A DNA stretch of 64,000 nucleotides. Origin: Verticillium longisporum (lineage: Eukaryota > Ascomycota > Sordariomycetes > Glomerellales > Plectosphaerellaceae). The DNA lies in NCBI GenBank assembly GCA_019188255.1, contig JAETXT010000003.1, positions 1,550,001 to 1,614,000 on the forward strand. Direction: 5' to 3'. The notes beneath the pieces were generated by a model. It ran no database searches. It worked only from the letters and a program-made list of their open reading frames with translations, and was not told where the DNA came from. Each line of letters starts with the position of its first letter. Position 1 is the stretch's first letter. A program made the position numbers and the translations under genes. This document shows, in pieces, positions 45,571 through 57,165 of the stretch.

Positions 45571-48500
45571 CTAGAGCTCGAGACGGAACGATGCCACCTC
45601 AAACGACCGCAGCTCAATGTCAATCTCCGAGTTGTTGCGCACCTCGACCTCCTCCAAGTCGTCTTCCAGCAGGTTGCACTTGAAGGCGCGCTTGATGTCC
45701 CAGGTCGACTTGATGGTGCCGCGGCCGCGTCCGCCCATCGAGTCGTAGACGCGCAGCACGACGCTCCTGCCCTTGCGCTTCTGCAGGTGGCCGCCGACAT
45801 CCTGGTCGCCGTGGGCCAGGTCCTCATCGTCCTCGCCACGCTTGACCGTGTCGAGCACGAGGCTTGCGTCGCCCGACAGCTTGATGGGGCTCGATGTCAT
45901 CGCAGCCGTGACGGCGGGGGCGGACACCACAGCCAGTCTGTTGTTGAAGGCGTGGGCGGCCCGGATGGTCGTGGGCCCAAGCTCGCCCTCGTGCGGCAGC
46001 AGCGCCCAGCGGATGGTGTGCTTGCCCATATCGGCATGCTCATCGGGGGCCTTGGCCGAGCGAAGGAGGGACAGGCGCATGGTGCTACCGCAGGTGGCGA
46101 AGCCGTATTTGCTGTCGTTGATGACAGAAACGCCATAGCCGTATTCCGAGAGATCGGCAAAACGGTGGCAGCAGACTTCAAATTTGGCCATGTCCCAGCT
46201 CGTGTTGTAGTGCGTCGGGCGCTTCACGATACCGTACGCTGTTTCGTAGGATGCCTCCGTGTTGCGAACGTTCACAGGGAACTCGACCTTGAGGAACTTC
46301 ATAGTCTCATGCCAGTCGACCTCGGCCTGGAACTCAATCGCCGACGGCACACCCTTGAGTGCGGCAGAAAGGAAGATGGTCGACTTGAGGGAGCTGTTCT
46401 CGCTGATTTTCGTCGTCGTCGTGAGACCGACGCGATGGGCCTTTTGTTCTGTGATGCTCGTCTCGCCGCAGGGCAGCTCCTGGCGCGGGTCGTGGTGGAA
46501 GACCTCCACATCCCAAGCCTGCCAGTACAGGGGCTTGTCATCGAAAATGACATACTGGTTGGCCTTGCCGCCCTTCTCAACAACCTCGCGATTGGCGACA
46601 CGGTCGTAGATGGAGACGATACAGCCATGCTCGACGCGAATGCGGAGGTGGTCATTTTGTAGAACAAAAACATCCTTGTCAACCTGCTCAATCGTGACTG
46701 CCGGTTCGTCGCCGCTCTTGAAGGCGCGAAGTGCGAGCATCTGGCCATCGCCACAGGCGACGCCAACCTCTGTGTCTGATATCTCAACAAGCTCCTTGCG
46801 GTGCCAGGGCAGCGTGTTGATGGCGACCGACTGTGCGAGGGGCGCCTTGGCATCGGAAACGCCCAGGACCTTGTGCACATCCTTGAGCAACTGCTCGTTG
46901 AGTTCAAAGACACGCGCGTACATCTGAGGCTTGCTGTTAGAAAAAGTAACAACGCATGAGAGGCAGATCAAACATACCTTGTCGGAGTCATCGTAGCACA
47001 TCTCAATTGAGCTGCCGGGAAGACAGTCATGGAACTGACAGAGGAGAATGGCCTCCCACATCTCATCAATGGCAGCCTTGGGGTACTTGTATGAGCTGTC
47101 CTTGAGGGATGCAATCGTGGCGAGCCACTCAATATTGCGCATGATGACTTCAGACTTGCGGTTCTTCGCCTTGTTGTTGGCCTGTGTGGTATAGGTACCG
47201 CGGTGGAGTTCAAAGTACAGTTCTCCGTACCATGTGACGAACGAGGTGGCCTTCTTCTGCAGCCTGTCGAAGAAGTCCTCGACGCTGTTGCCCATGTGCA
47301 CCCTAGGCAGCATGCCAACCTGGTCAGCCATGCCGCGGCAGCGACGAAGCTTCTCGAGTTGGGTCCAGGTCGGACCACCACCGCCATCTCCCTTGCCAAA
47401 GACGAGCAGCGAGGTGTGGTCCTGGTCCATGGACTTGTGCTGCGAGACACTGCGCTTCACGTCGCCCAAGTGAGCCTCGGCGGTGTATGTCTCGGCCGGA
47501 GGCATGTGGCAGATGACCTGGCTCCCGTCCAGGGCGACCCAGTTGAAGGTTGTGTGCGGGAACTTGTTGATGTTGTTCCAGCTCAGCTTCTGGGTGAGGA
47601 AGCGCTCCATGCCGGCGAGGCGGCAGAGCTGGGGAAGCTGTGCTGAGTAGCCAAAGGTGTCGGGGAGCCAGAACGTCTGGCAGCGCTCACCAAAGTTGTT
47701 CTCGAAGAAGCGTTGGCCGTAGAGGAACTGGCGAACGAGAGATTCTCCGCTGGGCATGTTGGTGTCGTGCTCGTCCCAGCTGCCGCCGGTGCGCTGGAAC
47801 TGGCCGGACTTGACCTTGCTCTTGACTCGGTCCCTGGCGTAGGGGTAGAGTCTCTTCGGCCAGTTGTACTGCTGTGCCTCCCACCAGGCTAAGTTCAGCT
47901 CGGGATACTGGTCCATGAGCGTGCACTGATTGGACCAGGAGCGGGCGACCTTGCGCTTGGTCTCGTCCCAGGGCCAGAGCCAGCAGCTGTCAATGTGGCA
48001 GTGGCCGATGCCGTAGACCTGAATGTCCTTGTCGGAGCTGTAGACCTCGTGCGAGTCGACCTTGTCGCCGAGGTACTGGCGCGCAATCTCACGGCACTTT
48101 TTGAGCGTGTCCCTGTTCTTCGGGCCCTTGTCAAAGGTGTCTATGATGGCATTGGCAACGTTGAGTGCCCAGAGCTGATCCCAGCACTCTTCGGGAAACA
48201 CGCGGGCTGCAACGCCAATGATCCAGTTGTCAATGAGCAGCATACGAGCGTCGAGGTTGACAGCGACAATCACGGCTTTTTTCAGGACAAACTGCTTGTC
48301 GGGGTTGGGGGCTGAATTGTGTCGCCGCGGGGGTTGCCAAACATGCCATTGCAAGCCATCTCGACGTAGATTATGTGTTCCTTGCCGTCGCGGAACGAAT
48401 CGGGAATGATCCACTCGATACGCTCACCATCACCCGTCAGGCCTTGCTGGATGTTGCCGTCCTTGTCGTAAACGGCGCCCTCGTTGGACCCATCCCAGTG

Positions 48501-48863
48501 CAGCTCAAGACGCTCCTTGTCAGGCAAGTCCTCGGACACGGTGAGATGGCCCTTGAACCAGTGTGTCGACCACGAGGGCCCCAAAGACTCGCCGCCCTTG
48601 GTCTTGGTGGACGTGTTCTTGACGGCCTTCCGCCAAGGGGTGCGCTCGAGGTCGGGGGCGGCCCATGTCGAGAGCTTGACGCTGGGCTCACCAGAGGCGA
48701 CGGCCTCGTTCATGAGTGACAAGAGGTTCTGCTTTTCATACTGACCGGTGGAGTAGAAGACCTTAATTCTGTCCTTGTAGATCTTGGATATGTGCTGGCC
48801 GACGGGGCGCTGGGCGAGGGTGGGGTAAGAGCTCTTGCTCTTGACCTGACGTCCGCCACCCAT
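45571..48863 (-). CDS. AMS1: Alpha-mannosidase GH38, vacuolar Ams1 type, with an apparent 1-nt deletion
   Basis: This is a glycoside hydrolase family 38 alpha-mannosidase of the cytosol-to-vacuole Ams1 type, which trims free mannose oligosaccharides. The exons are 46978-48863 and 45571-46929. I start at MGGGRQVKSKSS (48863); an in-frame Met at 48956 is possible. The N-terminal domain ends in YVEMACNGMFGNPRG. The catalytic domain has YGIGHCHIDSCWLWPWDET (metal-binding His and Asp) and the nucleophile Asp in TFWLPDTFGYSAQLPQ. The C-terminal beta domains end in SFEVASFRLEL. There is no signal peptide, as for Ams1. The frame breaks in the run of five G at 48307-48311: DTIQPP must continue as NPDKQFVLKKA, and a sixth base restores it, giving 1081 residues. 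The 48-nt intron (46930-46977) is a multiple of three and has no in-frame stop, so unspliced message would also be translatable. Confidence 0.94.
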
Positions 48864-50855
48864 AGTGATGTGATCAGATTCGGGGGGTGCGGAGCGATTG
48901 TTGATGTTTCGATGACGATGAAGAGCACCGACGGATAGGCTGCCGATGGTTGGCAACGAGGCGGCAGAGGTGGTCTTGTTATCGTTGGACTGTGTTGTGC
49001 TTTGCGGGGTCAGACCTCTGGTCTCGTCGGGGACTTTGGCGCTGAAAACAGAAGAGAAGCGTCAGTTCAGAACTCCCGGGAATTAGTCTGGCAGGAAGTG
49101 ATCGGAGATGGATTGAGAGTGATGGATTGCGGAGATAGGTTCAGGGTCAAGTTCAAGTGAGTCGACGAAGCCAAAGCCACCCCCGATCAGACTCGAAGCT
49201 CTAAACGGCAACGGCCCACTCCACCGCTTCAGAGCTCCTGAGCTCCTGAGGGGCCTCGTCCACGCCCCTGCGTCACCTGTGCTGATCAGAGCAGTACCAC
49301 TACCCCTCACCTCGTCGCCAGAGCGCTACACGGCAGGGTACCGGTACGGCTCTTGGGCGGATAAGGGAGGATTGCAGAGGGGCGGTGGGGCCAGTAGGGG
49401 GGGCTCAGAGTGCGGGGGAGAGAGAGAGACGTGGTTGGTGTGGAGACGCTCGCATCCTCGGAGGCAAGCGGCAGCTTCGTGATGCTCCGCCGAGTGTGTT
49501 GGCATGGCAGATGGGCAAAGACGAACAACATACCTCATGATGAACTGCTTTTGAAGATATCTCCAAGAATGCGCCAGCATGCGCCAGAATGCGCCAGCAT
49601 GCGCCTACCTTGTTTGGCGTTGAATGGAAACCTGACAAGTATCCCAGCCTTGTCGCCGGCCTTGGGAGAAGCGTTGACCGGGCGGGGATCCAAATGTAGT
49701 GGGTTGGGCGGGCGATGATCAGCCCAATAGAGCTGGCTCTTGTTCAAGAAGGTTTAGGCTCCACTGCTGGATCACTGAAAGGGGGTGTTTTTGACTTTGA
49801 AGAAGCACAGGATGTAAGGAAATGATGCTCTTGGCCAATAGAGACGCCCACTAGATGGGGAATGATTCCAAAGAACAGTGGTGCAATGGTAACGGGTTGA
49901 ATCGGCGAGGAGAGGAAATCAAAGAGGGCTCTTTGGGGGTATTTCAAAGGTTGAGAGATGCTTACAAGGGAGAAAGAAATGTTGAGCCGTCCGCACCGAA
50001 CAGCAGCTGAAGAAGACATGTCAAGGATACCGCACCAAGGCAGGAGAAAGCCACAGGCACACTTGAGCCTGCCAGTCGGCTCAAGCTCCAGTGCAGCTGC
50101 TTCACAAGTCCTTGTACATGGGACGCATCTTCTGTGCTGAGCTTGACGGTCGACGGGATGTACAGGGGGGCTCGATCGTTTGGTACTATCGAGGTAAATC
50201 GTAAAGTTCACTGATTGCCTGCTCAGCCGACTCTTCACCTGAGGCAATTCAGACAAGAAAAGCGAAGTTTGGCGTAGTCAGAGACAGACAAAAAGTGCGT
50301 ATTCGACAAGACACGAACATATGGAAGTTAGAGCAAGCGACTGGTTGATGGGATGGTGCCATTTTGCATGCAGGGGCAGCTCAGTGTGGTGTGGAAGGCA
50401 GACGCCACGTCCGGCCGCTCCCGACATGTAGTCTGCCGCATGCGAATTGCTCTCTTTTTTCACCGACGTGTGCTACTGCTCTGGCTCACTGACGCCTCTC
50501 ACTTGGCCATGCCATACATTGGTGCCTCGGTGTTGAGCTGCACCTTCCCAGCATTGACAGGGCATGGATCGTCACGAAGCTCTGGCTTCCCAGGGCAGAC
50601 CAAGATGGTAGACTGGAAAGAGTAGTTCATTCACGAGTACCTAGCCTGCCACAGAAGAGGCCGAGAAATGACGAGGACCACAAGTCAAGTTGGGCAACAA
50701 AGGAGCAAACAGGAAAAGGGGTATGTTCATTAACTTCCATTAACACCGTAATCAGTCATGACCAGTCAACCTCAAACCCAAACCCATGCGCCGTTGATGC
50801 TCCGTTGCCCTTTCTCCCCCACGTATAAGGACATCATCCTGTGTGTACCGGTATA
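48864..50855. other. 2-kb gene-free stretch
   Basis: This interval holds the mannosidase promoter and the 3' flank of the uncharacterised Cys-repeat gene. A 10-bp tandem repeat lies at 49563-49606. The frames present (for example 49744-50256, minus) have no recognisable content. Confidence 0.35.
49563..49606. repeat. Tandem repeat, 10-bp unit, about four copies
   Basis: Units of the form atgcgccagc and atgcgccaga alternate head to tail over about 44 bp. The run lies in the promoter side of the mannosidase gene, 700 bp from the start codon. Confidence 0.8.
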
Positions 50856-51902
50856 TCAAGAAGATGAGCTGCTCCTCCCGTTGGTGCCGCTGCCACCTCC
50901 CGTCGCCGCTGTCGTGTCATGCTGCACATCTTGCGATCCCGACCCCTGGCCCGAGCCATCGACCACATCATCGTTCTCGGGCAGCTCCTCGTCTTCGTAT
51001 TCATCGTCATCGTAGTCCAACTCCTCGTCGTCGTCCTCGATTTCTTCGAACGAGGGCGCACGACGACGCACTCTGTCGTCGGCGTCACCGTCGCTGTCGC
51101 TGTCGCTGTCACTCATGTCAAACGACATGAGGCCGAGCATGGGCACATCGACCTTTCGATACTGGCTCCTGATCAGCCGGTCCGCCGTCTCGAAGAGCTT
51201 CGCATCTTGGCCGGAGACCAATTCGCGGTCTATGGAGAAGGAAGCCTCCTCCTGATCGGCCAGATCGTCCCGCGACTGTTCCTGGGGTGCCACGACGTTT
51301 TCCGGCACCTGCGTCACCCAGCGCCGAACACGCTCGCCCTTTGTAACGCGAGACCGTGATTCGCGGGCGCGCAGACCGGCTCGGAAGGAGCGCTTCTGAC
51401 GGCGGCGCCGTCGCTGAATGCGGTCTCGGACGTACCACGCGACGACCAGCATCGCGGCCTGCATGGTGTCCTGACACTTTTGGCGGTGCATATTGGCCCA
51501 CGCTTGACACCGCTGCTGCTGTGCGTTCGAGATGGCCTGGCACCTCTGCTGGTAGTATGCTGCGATGCGCGAGACCATGTCGATGTAGCGAGGATCCATG
51601 GGCTGGCCAGAGACGGGGTTCAGCAGGGTCGCGGTGGCGGCGCCGGCATTGGGCTTTGTGCTGCCGTGCTGGGATGCCATTGTCGAAGGCGGCGTCTCCG
51701 TCCTCGCTGGTGTGGGGATGGAAGATGATCTAGGGGCAGTCGTCTTGACATCGTTGAGGAGTGCCTGGATCTCTGGCGGTGCCTTCCGTTTGAGATGCGC
51801 GTTCGAGGATGCGATGTGTGGTTGTTGAAAAGAAGTCTGCTCAGGGGGTGGTGTGACGGGAATCAGGGGGTTGCTCTGTAAGGGTCTACGAGCCGCCATC
51901 AT
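50856..51902 (-). CDS. Uncharacterised protein with 11-residue cysteine repeats
   Basis: I do not recognise a family. It is a single open frame of 348 residues with no intron. The first 110 residues are disordered and rich in Pro, Thr and Ser. The central part has three helical repeats, QQRCQAISNA, QQRCQAWANM and RQKCQDTM, in which the Cys residues are exactly 11 apart. Next comes the hydrophobic stretch QAAMLVVAWYVRDRI, then a very basic run (RRRRRQKRSFRAGLR). The later part has VRRWVTQVPENVV and the helical LFETADRLIRSQYRKV. The C-terminus is strongly acidic (SFEEIEDDDEELDY) and ends in a Ser tract. The basic-then-acidic layout with a short hydrophobic helix could suit a chromatin, nuclear or membrane-edge protein; I have no basis to choose. 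Either of two adjacent Met codons could be the start. Confidence 0.7.
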   Translation of the reverse strand: MMAARRPLQSNPLIPVTPPPEQTSFQQPHIASSNAHLKRKAPPEIQALLNDVKTTAPRSSSIPTPARTETPPSTMASQHGSTKPNAGAATATLLNPVSGQPMDPRYIDMVSRIAAYYQQRCQAISNAQQQRCQAWANMHRQKCQDTMQAAMLVVAWYVRDRIQRRRRRQKRSFRAGLRARESRSRVTKGERVRRWVTQVPENVVAPQEQSRDDLADQEEASFSIDRELVSGQDAKLFETADRLIRSQYRKVDVPMLGLMSFDMSDSDSDSDGDADDRVRRRAPSFEEIEDDDEELDYDDDEYEDEELPENDDVVDGSGQGSGSQDVQHDTTAATGGGSGTNGRSSSSS

Positions 51903-53588
51903 GTTGTGTGGAATTCAGTGGGTGACCTTCTTGGACTGACAGCTCGATGTTCAGAAATGCCAAGAATAGCGGTATGATATCTTCCCGTTCGCACGATTTC
52001 TGTGGCTTTGGGCAATATGTTCTGTTGCGTTGCTTTTTGCTGTTCTACTGCAGTGATGCAGGCTGCAGTACTGTAGTCGTGTGGTGTGTCGCCGTGTTGC
52101 GTTGCAGTACATTGGCCTGCGGGGCGGAGGGGAAGCAGCAGCAGCTGGAGACGAAGATGTCGCGAGCTATGTCTTTTGTAAACGGGAAAAGGGGAGAGAG
52201 ACGGCGGGCCCAGGAGCAGCGGCCAACAGACACAGCACGTAGCCAACGGACGATTTGAAATGGAAAGGGTAACATGGTGGTGACAGGTGGGTAAGCATCC
52301 CGTACGTTTCCCTTGGGGCTCTGGGGCCAAGGGTCGATGAGGGTCTGGCGATTCGGGTGCGGAGCGACGACGGAATCGTTGCAGAATGGGCTGACGCGAG
52401 CGCAGAATCGGCCGATGCCGAGGGCCACTGCGTGCCACTCTTCGCTCACTCTGACCTCTTCAAGCCTTCAGAGCCCGCCCTTTTCGCCCAAGGCGTCCGC
52501 ATTCTCTGCTGATACTAGTTGCCACCGTGCTGCCCCCTGCTGCCTGCGATCTGGCCAGCTGGCAGTCGAGTCCGTTGTTGTCGGCGGTCCGTCGTCAAAG
52601 TGGTCACACTCGAGGGGAGATCCTGGGTTTGTGGGCAGCTGCACTAACGGATGGAACGACGGCAATGGTCTCGCATGGGATGGTATTGACGGCACGGACG
52701 AGCCTTGTACGACGCGCATTGTGGTTTGAAGATGCAGGTGATGTCGGTACATAGGTAGCTGGTGCATGAACAGGCGAACGTTGTTTGTTGGGTCGGTCCG
52801 TGATGCAGGATTCTTTCTCGGGATTCTTTCTGTGGTGTAGAGGAGATGGAGAGAGAGAGAGAGCAAGCCAACACCCGGCTGGCAGCATTCGGTGGTCTGT
52901 CTGCTCCATATCGCCAACCGCGCACCATTCTCGAGTTTCTGGATTCAAATCAGCTCGTTTGACAAGTCTTGGCTCGCAGATCGATCGTGAACAGATCATG
53001 ATGATCTTCAGCTGACAGCTGATGGCGAAGCAACGTCGTACACGGAAACAGGACGAGAACTTGTCGGGCCATCAGCTTGCCTGCCGGGGCGTCTCCTCGC
53101 ACTGACAAGCTTTGCATCTTCCGCCTGCATCATCTGGTTTTCGAAACGATCTTCAGCTGCCCTTGGGAACAACGGTCTTTCGTCATGGGCGTATGACTGC
53201 TCGTCCCAATCTCGTGGTCCTGAGTCGATCATGAGGAAAGATGCAGGGGCCTCGGAACCTACAGGGCCGTTCTGGGCTCCGTTGCTGGGTGCCTCATGAG
53301 GTCGTCCCCGCACTGTTATTTTGCACCGTATAACCTGCAGTAAAGAGCACCCAGAAGATACTGGAGTGCACGAAACCCGGGGGACCAGTGTCCATAAATA
53401 CAGTGTTCTCGCCTTGGAGCACTGTCCATTACTCATCTGGCTCACGATCTCATCATGCAACAGGCCCTTGCTCGTCTCTATCAATAGTGTCTCTATCCAT
53501 AGCAGATTGCATCAACTTCCATTTCCACCACACCCCCCATCGACCATATCCTTGACCTTCCAATTCATGCCATTCATGGTGTCTCTTC
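51903..53588. other. Divergent promoter region, 1.7 kb
   Basis: This region lies between the Cys-repeat gene (-) and MSH1 (+). Only small overlapping frames occur. A short (GA)n run is near 52847-52862. I see no RNA gene. Confidence 0.35.
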
Positions 53589-56500
53589 ATGTTGGCTCGA
53601 CCTCTCACCACCCTCACCCAGTGTGATGCATTGGTGCCCCTTTTTACCCCGAGACTGCTCTCCGCATCGCTTCGCCATGGCCGCTGTGCACCGGCATGTA
53701 CCATGGGCCGGCGCGTGTCTGCTTGGCACCTTCGGATGACGACACGAGGAAAGAAGACCAAGACGACTGTGAGACTCGAAGACCTTCCGCAAGGCGTCAT
53801 CTCGTTCGAGCCCCCACCATCAGTTACCACTAATGGGCCACCACAACAGCAGGCTGCTGCTGAAGCAGCCCCTGACAGTGATGATGGCCCGGCCTATCCC
53901 ACCGTTCTGCTACAAGCGCGGCGCAATATGCAAAAGTTTGACAACTGCGTCCTGCTGACGCGGGTTGGCGGCTTCTACGAGCTCTACTTCGAGCACGCTG
54001 ACGAGTACGGTCCCCTGCTCAACCTCAAGGTGGCCCAGAAGAAGACGACGGCTGGCCCCGTGTCCATGGCCGGCTTCCCCTTCTTCCAGCTGGAGCGCTT
54101 CCTCAAGATTCTCGTCCAGGACTTGAATCGCTACGTCGCCGTGGCCGAAGAGTTTCCGAATACTGCAGCGGATAAGATCAAGTCTGGTGGCCTGATGCAT
54201 GACCGGCGCGTGGCCCGCATCATTACACCCGGCACGTTGATCGACGAGAACTTCATGGACCCATATGTCAACAACTATGTGCTCGCCATACATGCGCCTT
54301 CGTCTTATGGAACTTCAACCGTTGAAACGAGCAGCGTTGCCGTTGGACGTGATGCCCTTGATGCTAGCCCGCCGTCGACTTGTCTGGGACTCGCATGGCT
54401 GGATCTGTCCACCGGGCAGTTCTTCACCGAAGCGGCCAATGTGTCGGCTCTTCCATCTATTCTTTCACGCATATCACCAAAAGAAGTGGTCCTCGACCAA
54501 GCACTCCAATCATCCAAAGACCATGATGTTGTCTCCATCCTCGCCGAGGATCGGCATCTGATCACCTATCATCCGCCAGGGGAGGCAACAGGCCTCGCTG
54601 ACTGGGCGCCCATGCTCGAGTCGGAGGTGCCAGAAGACAAGAGAGCTGCCTTCACGAGCGAGGAATTCGCAGCGGGCAGCCTGCTGCTTTATTATGTCGG
54701 CGAGCGCCTTCAGGGACTGAGCCTGAAGTTGCAGCCACCGGTGCGACATGGGACGATGAGTGTCATGAGCATTGACAAGAACACAATGCGTGCCCTCGAG
54801 ATCAAACAGACCATCCGGGATGGCTATTTCCGTGGTAGCCTCCTCCATGCCATCAGGCGCACCGTCACGAAAAGTGGTGCTCGACTACTGAATGAGTGGC
54901 TGAGTGCGCCGTCCACCTCATTAGAAGTCATCGAGGCGAGACTGGATCTCGTCACATGTTTCATAGAGAAAGCGGACCTTCGTGATACCGTCATCCTCCT
55001 GCTTCGCCGCAGTCATGACTCTCAACGTTTGGTCCAGAAATTTGCCCTCGGGCGAGGTGACCCAGATGACCTGCTCGCCCTGGCAAGCACTGTGCAAGCA
55101 TGCAGCGATATCGCGACGAGGCTCAGCAAGGCAGCAAAGACGGGCGCTACTGCCAGCTGTCTGGCCGCCATCGTCGCCCGCCTAGACCTCAAGAAACCCA
55201 CGGAGCTTGCGCGACGCATTAAGGAGGCTATCGATGAAGAAGGCATCGTTCACCAGCATGAGATTGAGGATGGCGAAGCTGGTCATATGATGGCCCTTGC
55301 TCAGGAGATTGTCAATGCTGAAGGTTCCCAAGACGATGCAGCGGCCGTCATACCCAAGACTACGGTCAAAAAGCCTGGCAAAGCACGCCCGACATCGGTT
55401 CGCGAGTACTATGCCGACGATAACGAAGCCTGGGTCATGAGACCGTCGGCAAGCCCCCGGCTCGAGCGTCTCCATGCCGAGCTCACCGGTCTTCACGCAG
55501 CCAAGGACACTCTCATGGAGAGCCTCCGCGAGCAGCACGCTGCCCCAAGCCTTACACTCCGCTGGACGCCTGGACTCGGTCACATCTGCCACGTCAAAGG
55601 GAAAGATGCCCGAGCCCTTGCCGAAGACTCGACGGCCAGGCCCATCAGCGCCAGCCGCTCGACGCGGTCATTCCAACTCCCCGAGTGGACAACGCTGGGC
55701 CAGCGCCTCGACTCTGCGAGACTTGCCATCCGTTCCGAGGAGCAGCGTGTTTTCCAAGCCCTTCGCGAGCGTGTCATCCTCAATCTCGTCAAGCTCCGCC
55801 GCAACGCCGCGGTCCTCGACGAGCTGGACATTGCCACATCCCTCGCCCTGCTCGCGCGCGACCAAGGCCTCACGCGGCCCCGCCTCAATCACTCCACGAC
55901 GACGACGATCCTCGGCGGCCGCCACCCCACCGTCGAGGGCGGCCTCACCGAGCGCGGCCGCTCCTTCGTCCGCAACGATTGCCTCCTCGGCCCCGCGCCC
56001 GCCCACGCCCCGCTCTGGCTCATCACGGGGCCCAACATGGCCGGCAAGAGCACCTTTCTCCGCCAGAACGCCCTCATCACCGTCCTCGCCCAGACCGGCT
56101 GCTACGTGCCCGCCGCGCACGCCGAGCTCGGCCTCGTCGACGCCCTCTTCAGCCGCGTCGGCTCCGCCGACAACCTCTACCGCGACCAGAGCACATTCAT
56201 GGTCGAGATGCTCGAGACGGCGCACATCCTGCGCGCCGCGACGCCGAGGTCCCTCGTCGTCATGGACGAGATTGGCCGCGGCACGACGCCCGAGGATGGA
56301 GCCGCCGTCGCCTTTGCGAGCCTGCATCACCTCGCCACGGTGAACCAGTGCCGCGCGCTGTTCGCGACGCACTTTCACGCCGTGGCGGACCTTGCGGCGG
56401 CGCGGGGCCTCTGCGGCAGTGGAGAGGGGGCTGGGCGCGACGCAGGTCGTGTGGAGACGTACTGCACCGATGTCGAGGAGGATGAGTCGGGGGGGTTCGT

Positions 56501-56645
56501 CTACGTGCACAAGCTACGGAAGGGGGTGAACCGGCAGAGCCATGCGCTCAAGGTTGCGCGGCTTGCTGGGCTGCCCGAGTCGGCGATCCAAGTCGCGGGT
56601 GACGTCTTGGGTGAGGTATCGGGTGACAGAACTACGAAGTTGTAA
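53589..56645 (+). CDS. MSH1: Msh1, mitochondrial MutS homologue
   Basis: Msh1 is the MutS-family mismatch protein that protects mitochondrial DNA in fungi. It is a single intact frame of 1018 residues. The first 60 residues are rich in Arg, Ser, Thr and Leu and poor in acidic residues, a plausible mitochondrial targeting peptide (MLARPLTTLTQ and GRRVSAWHLRM). The mismatch-recognition motif GFYELYFEHA (Phe-X-Glu type) is in MutS domain I near residue 125. The clamp and lever domains follow, with YFRGSLLHAIRRTVTKSGAR. The ATPase has Walker A TGPNMAGKSTFLRQ, the segment DQSTFMVEMLETAHIL, Walker B VVMDEIGRGTTPEDG and ATHFH. The frame crosses a run of seven G at 56489-56495 without lesion. The C-terminus is the short helix-turn-helix dimer region (ARLAGLPESAIQVAG). 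There is no added nuclease domain of the plant type. Confidence 0.95.
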   Translation: MLARPLTTLTQCDALVPLFTPRLLSASLRHGRCAPACTMGRRVSAWHLRMTTRGKKTKTTVRLEDLPQGVISFEPPPSVTTNGPPQQQAAAEAAPDSDDGPAYPTVLLQARRNMQKFDNCVLLTRVGGFYELYFEHADEYGPLLNLKVAQKKTTAGPVSMAGFPFFQLERFLKILVQDLNRYVAVAEEFPNTAADKIKSGGLMHDRRVARIITPGTLIDENFMDPYVNNYVLAIHAPSSYGTSTVETSSVAVGRDALDASPPSTCLGLAWLDLSTGQFFTEAANVSALPSILSRISPKEVVLDQALQSSKDHDVVSILAEDRHLITYHPPGEATGLADWAPMLESEVPEDKRAAFTSEEFAAGSLLLYYVGERLQGLSLKLQPPVRHGTMSVMSIDKNTMRALEIKQTIRDGYFRGSLLHAIRRTVTKSGARLLNEWLSAPSTSLEVIEARLDLVTCFIEKADLRDTVILLLRRSHDSQRLVQKFALGRGDPDDLLALASTVQACSDIATRLSKAAKTGATASCLAAIVARLDLKKPTELARRIKEAIDEEGIVHQHEIEDGEAGHMMALAQEIVNAEGSQDDAAAVIPKTTVKKPGKARPTSVREYYADDNEAWVMRPSASPRLERLHAELTGLHAAKDTLMESLREQHAAPSLTLRWTPGLGHICHVKGKDARALAEDSTARPISASRSTRSFQLPEWTTLGQRLDSARLAIRSEEQRVFQALRERVILNLVKLRRNAAVLDELDIATSLALLARDQGLTRPRLNHSTTTTILGGRHPTVEGGLTERGRSFVRNDCLLGPAPAHAPLWLITGPNMAGKSTFLRQNALITVLAQTGCYVPAAHAELGLVDALFSRVGSADNLYRDQSTFMVEMLETAHILRAATPRSLVVMDEIGRGTTPEDGAAVAFASLHHLATVNQCRALFATHFHAVADLAAARGLCGSGEGAGRDAGRVETYCTDVEEDESGGFVYVHKLRKGVNRQSHALKVARLAGLPESAIQVAGDVLGEVSGDRTTKL

Positions 56646-57165
56646 CAACAGATTGCCGCATTACAGGACACGACGGAGCAGGGCGTTGGCACCAAAAGCA
56701 TAAAGACAGGAGGTCATTCAGTGGATATTCTAGCCTGCATCTTGAATGCTTGTTAGCCTCGTTGATACCGATTAAAAACCAGAGTAATAAAAGGCAGAAA
56801 GAGGCCATCCCTCATACAATGTTGTTGTTGTTGGGATAAGAGTCATCAAGTAGATCAGGGTTAAAAAGCTCTGTATCTGTGTATAATCTTCGGGAGGCGG
56901 CGCTGTTGAAGCGGTGGTGTTGCGAGAGAATGAAGAAAGAGAGCAAACTAACCTTTTGAAAAACAGACAAACGTACCGCGTTGGCAAACGCACATACATA
57001 GTCACCAAAATCTTCGTGGAGCTTCGCGTTTCTCACATCATCAAATGCGGTAGGCTTAATTGAGCGCGCAGCCTCTCTATGAAGTCGTGTCCGAGGTCCA
57101 CATAACGTCGTAAGCCTGACCGTCGCCCGGGTATAGCCGCACCAACATCAATCATGTCGTCACAT
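56646..57165. other. Intergenic region between convergent genes
   Basis: MSH1 and RPP0 converge here. The DNA is more AT-rich than its surroundings, with a TTGTTG run near 56820, as expected for 3' flanks. No gene is seen. Confidence 0.4.

Noticed and set aside
55668..56510. 280-codon open frame antisense to MSH1
   Set aside because: It mirrors the ATPase domain of MSH1 in a region with strong third-position GC bias, which commonly opens the antisense frame.
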